From the NCBI GenBank assembly GCA_036518955.1, contig DATDMG010000073.1:1-5418 (forward strand): a stretch of DNA of 5,418 nt, read 5' to 3'. The stretch's first letter is position 1. The number at the start of each line of letters is the position of its first letter. Source of the DNA: DATDMG01 sp036518955 (GTDB lineage Bacteria > Actinomycetota > Actinomycetes > Actinomycetales > Kineosporiaceae). A model generated the notes under the pieces. That model was given only the letters and a program-made list of their open reading frames with translations. It ran no database searches and was not told where the DNA came from. A program made the position numbers and the translations under genes. This document shows, piece after piece, positions 4,829 to 5,418 of this stretch.

Positions 4829-5080
4829 GATGCGCCCCTGGGCATCGACGTCCCCGGGCGCGTGGCGGTTCTCGGCGGTGAGCGGTTCAGCCTCACCGGG
4901 CGCGAGTTCGACCTGCTGGTCCACCTCGTGTCGCACGCCGGTGAGGCGTTCAGCCGCGAGCGGCTGATGCGCGAGGTGTGGGAATGGGACTTCGGTGACA
5001 CCTCCATGGTCACCGTCCAGGTGCGGCGGCTGAGGGAGAAGGTCGAAGCCGACCCGGGAGCGCCGAAACGCCTCGTCACG
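4829..5080 (+). pseudogene. OmpR/PhoB-type response regulator, winged-helix half only
   Basis: The frame reads GIDVPGRVAVLGGERFSL, TGREFDLLVHLVSHAGEAFS, RERLMREVWEWDFGDTSM and VTVQVRRLREKVEADPGAPK. It carries the OmpR-family signatures (LTxxEFDLLxxLxxHxGxxxSRExLxxxVW; VxVxxxRLRxKxExDP, the recognition helix). The receiver domain with its phosphoacceptor Asp is absent: sequence left of about 4829 does not fit. The expected C-terminal beta hairpin (VxGxGYxL) after LVT is replaced by a membrane protein in the same frame. Intact relatives bind promoter DNA when phosphorylated by a sensor kinase. No start with a good ribosome binding site is seen; GTG 4769, CTG 4838 and GTG 4862 are in frame. Confidence 0.75.
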
Positions 5081-5418
5081 GCGTCGGGTGTCATCGCGGT
5101 GATCCTCGCCTTCTACGGGGTGTACTTCCTGCTGGCCCTGCCCCTGGTGCGGCTGAGGGCCCGGACGCTTGCGATCATCGCGGCCGTGCTGGCGGCCGTC
5201 GCTCCGCAGGCTGCCTTCGGCGTCTCGAGCCTTCTGTTGAGCGGTGACGTCGTCGACCGCATCAACGCTTACGACCCCCTCGAGCGGCTCGGCGGGAACG
5301 GGCTGCTGAGCCTGCTGCTCAACGGGTTCTACCCGGCCAGCACCTGGATGCCCTTCGTGATCGCCGGGATGGCGCTCGGCCGGCTCGACCTGGCCGCCCG
5401 GGCGGTGCAGCGCCGGCT
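5081..5418 (+). pseudogene. HGSNAT/DUF418-like multi-pass membrane protein, C-terminal part
   Basis: Continuing without a stop from the response-regulator frame, the sequence reads GVIAVILAFYGVYFLLALPL (a membrane helix), then TLAIIAAVLAAVAPQAAFGV (a second), then DRINAYDPLERLGGNGLLSL, LLNGFYPASTWMPFVIAGMA and LGRLDLAARAVQRR. AFYGVYFLLALPLxRLRARTLA and YPxxTWMPFxxAGMALGRLDL match, as recalled, an actinobacterial heparan-alpha-glucosaminide acetyltransferase/DUF418-like integral membrane family. These presumably move acyl groups across the membrane, though most members are uncharacterised. The N-terminal helices with the family's conserved charged residues are missing, and the C-terminus lies beyond the window. 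It may still be expressed as a chimera with the upstream DNA-binding domain, but a deletion product is more likely. Confidence 0.65.

Noticed and set aside
4690..5094. 134-codon minus-strand and 91-codon plus-strand frames over the response-regulator piece
   Set aside because: Both are shadows; the winged-helix signature is in another plus frame that is open to the window edge.

Overview
High-GC DNA with strong G/C preference at third codon positions, GTG/TTG starts and actinobacterial-type protein families (a Cys/His motif fused to a coiled coil, a CGHP-type Cys-rich peptide, an HGSNAT/DUF418-like membrane protein). The source is most likely an actinomycete; genus cannot be told from the sequence. 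The window looks like an accessory locus: a recombinase module at the left, then a field of broken gene remnants with one complete enzyme gene.

Left module (1-2241): a tyrosine recombinase gene on the minus strand runs off the left edge. Divergent from it is a complete 381-codon plus-strand gene for a protein with an N-terminal Cys/His cluster and a very long coiled coil. The roughly 105 bp between them is AT-richer than its surroundings. It holds a 34-bp quasi-palindrome with the arm-6bp-arm layout of a Xer/dif-type tyrosine recombinase core site (ATAA-N6-TTAT), a pair of mirrored promoter-like hexamers, and a second 27-bp operator-like inverted repeat. This recombinase, coiled-coil protein and site arrangement is the best candidate for an undescribed system here. 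It could be a self-contained integrating or resolving module, or a partition-like unit.

Remnant field (2242-3547): directly after the coiled-coil gene come, all on the plus strand, a frameshifted alpha/beta-hydrolase piece, a family 2 glycosyltransferase piece with a one-base insertion, a 3' end of an unknown gene, a Cys-rich small-protein piece, and a short hypothetical ORF whose GTG start overlaps the preceding TGA.

Middle (3563-4264): an intact 233-codon HAD-superfamily hydrolase with more A/T-ending codons than its neighbours, suggesting separate ancestry.

Right (4381-5418): a minus-strand remnant of a restriction endonuclease with a phosphorothioate-DNA-binding (SBD) domain, lacking its HNH core. 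Next to it is the winged-helix half of an OmpR-type response regulator, joined in frame to the C-terminal half of a multi-pass HGSNAT/DUF418-like membrane protein that leaves the window at the right edge.

No rRNA, convincing tRNA, CRISPR array or transposase gene was seen. The only genes that look functional are the recombinase (partial), the coiled-coil protein and the HAD hydrolase.
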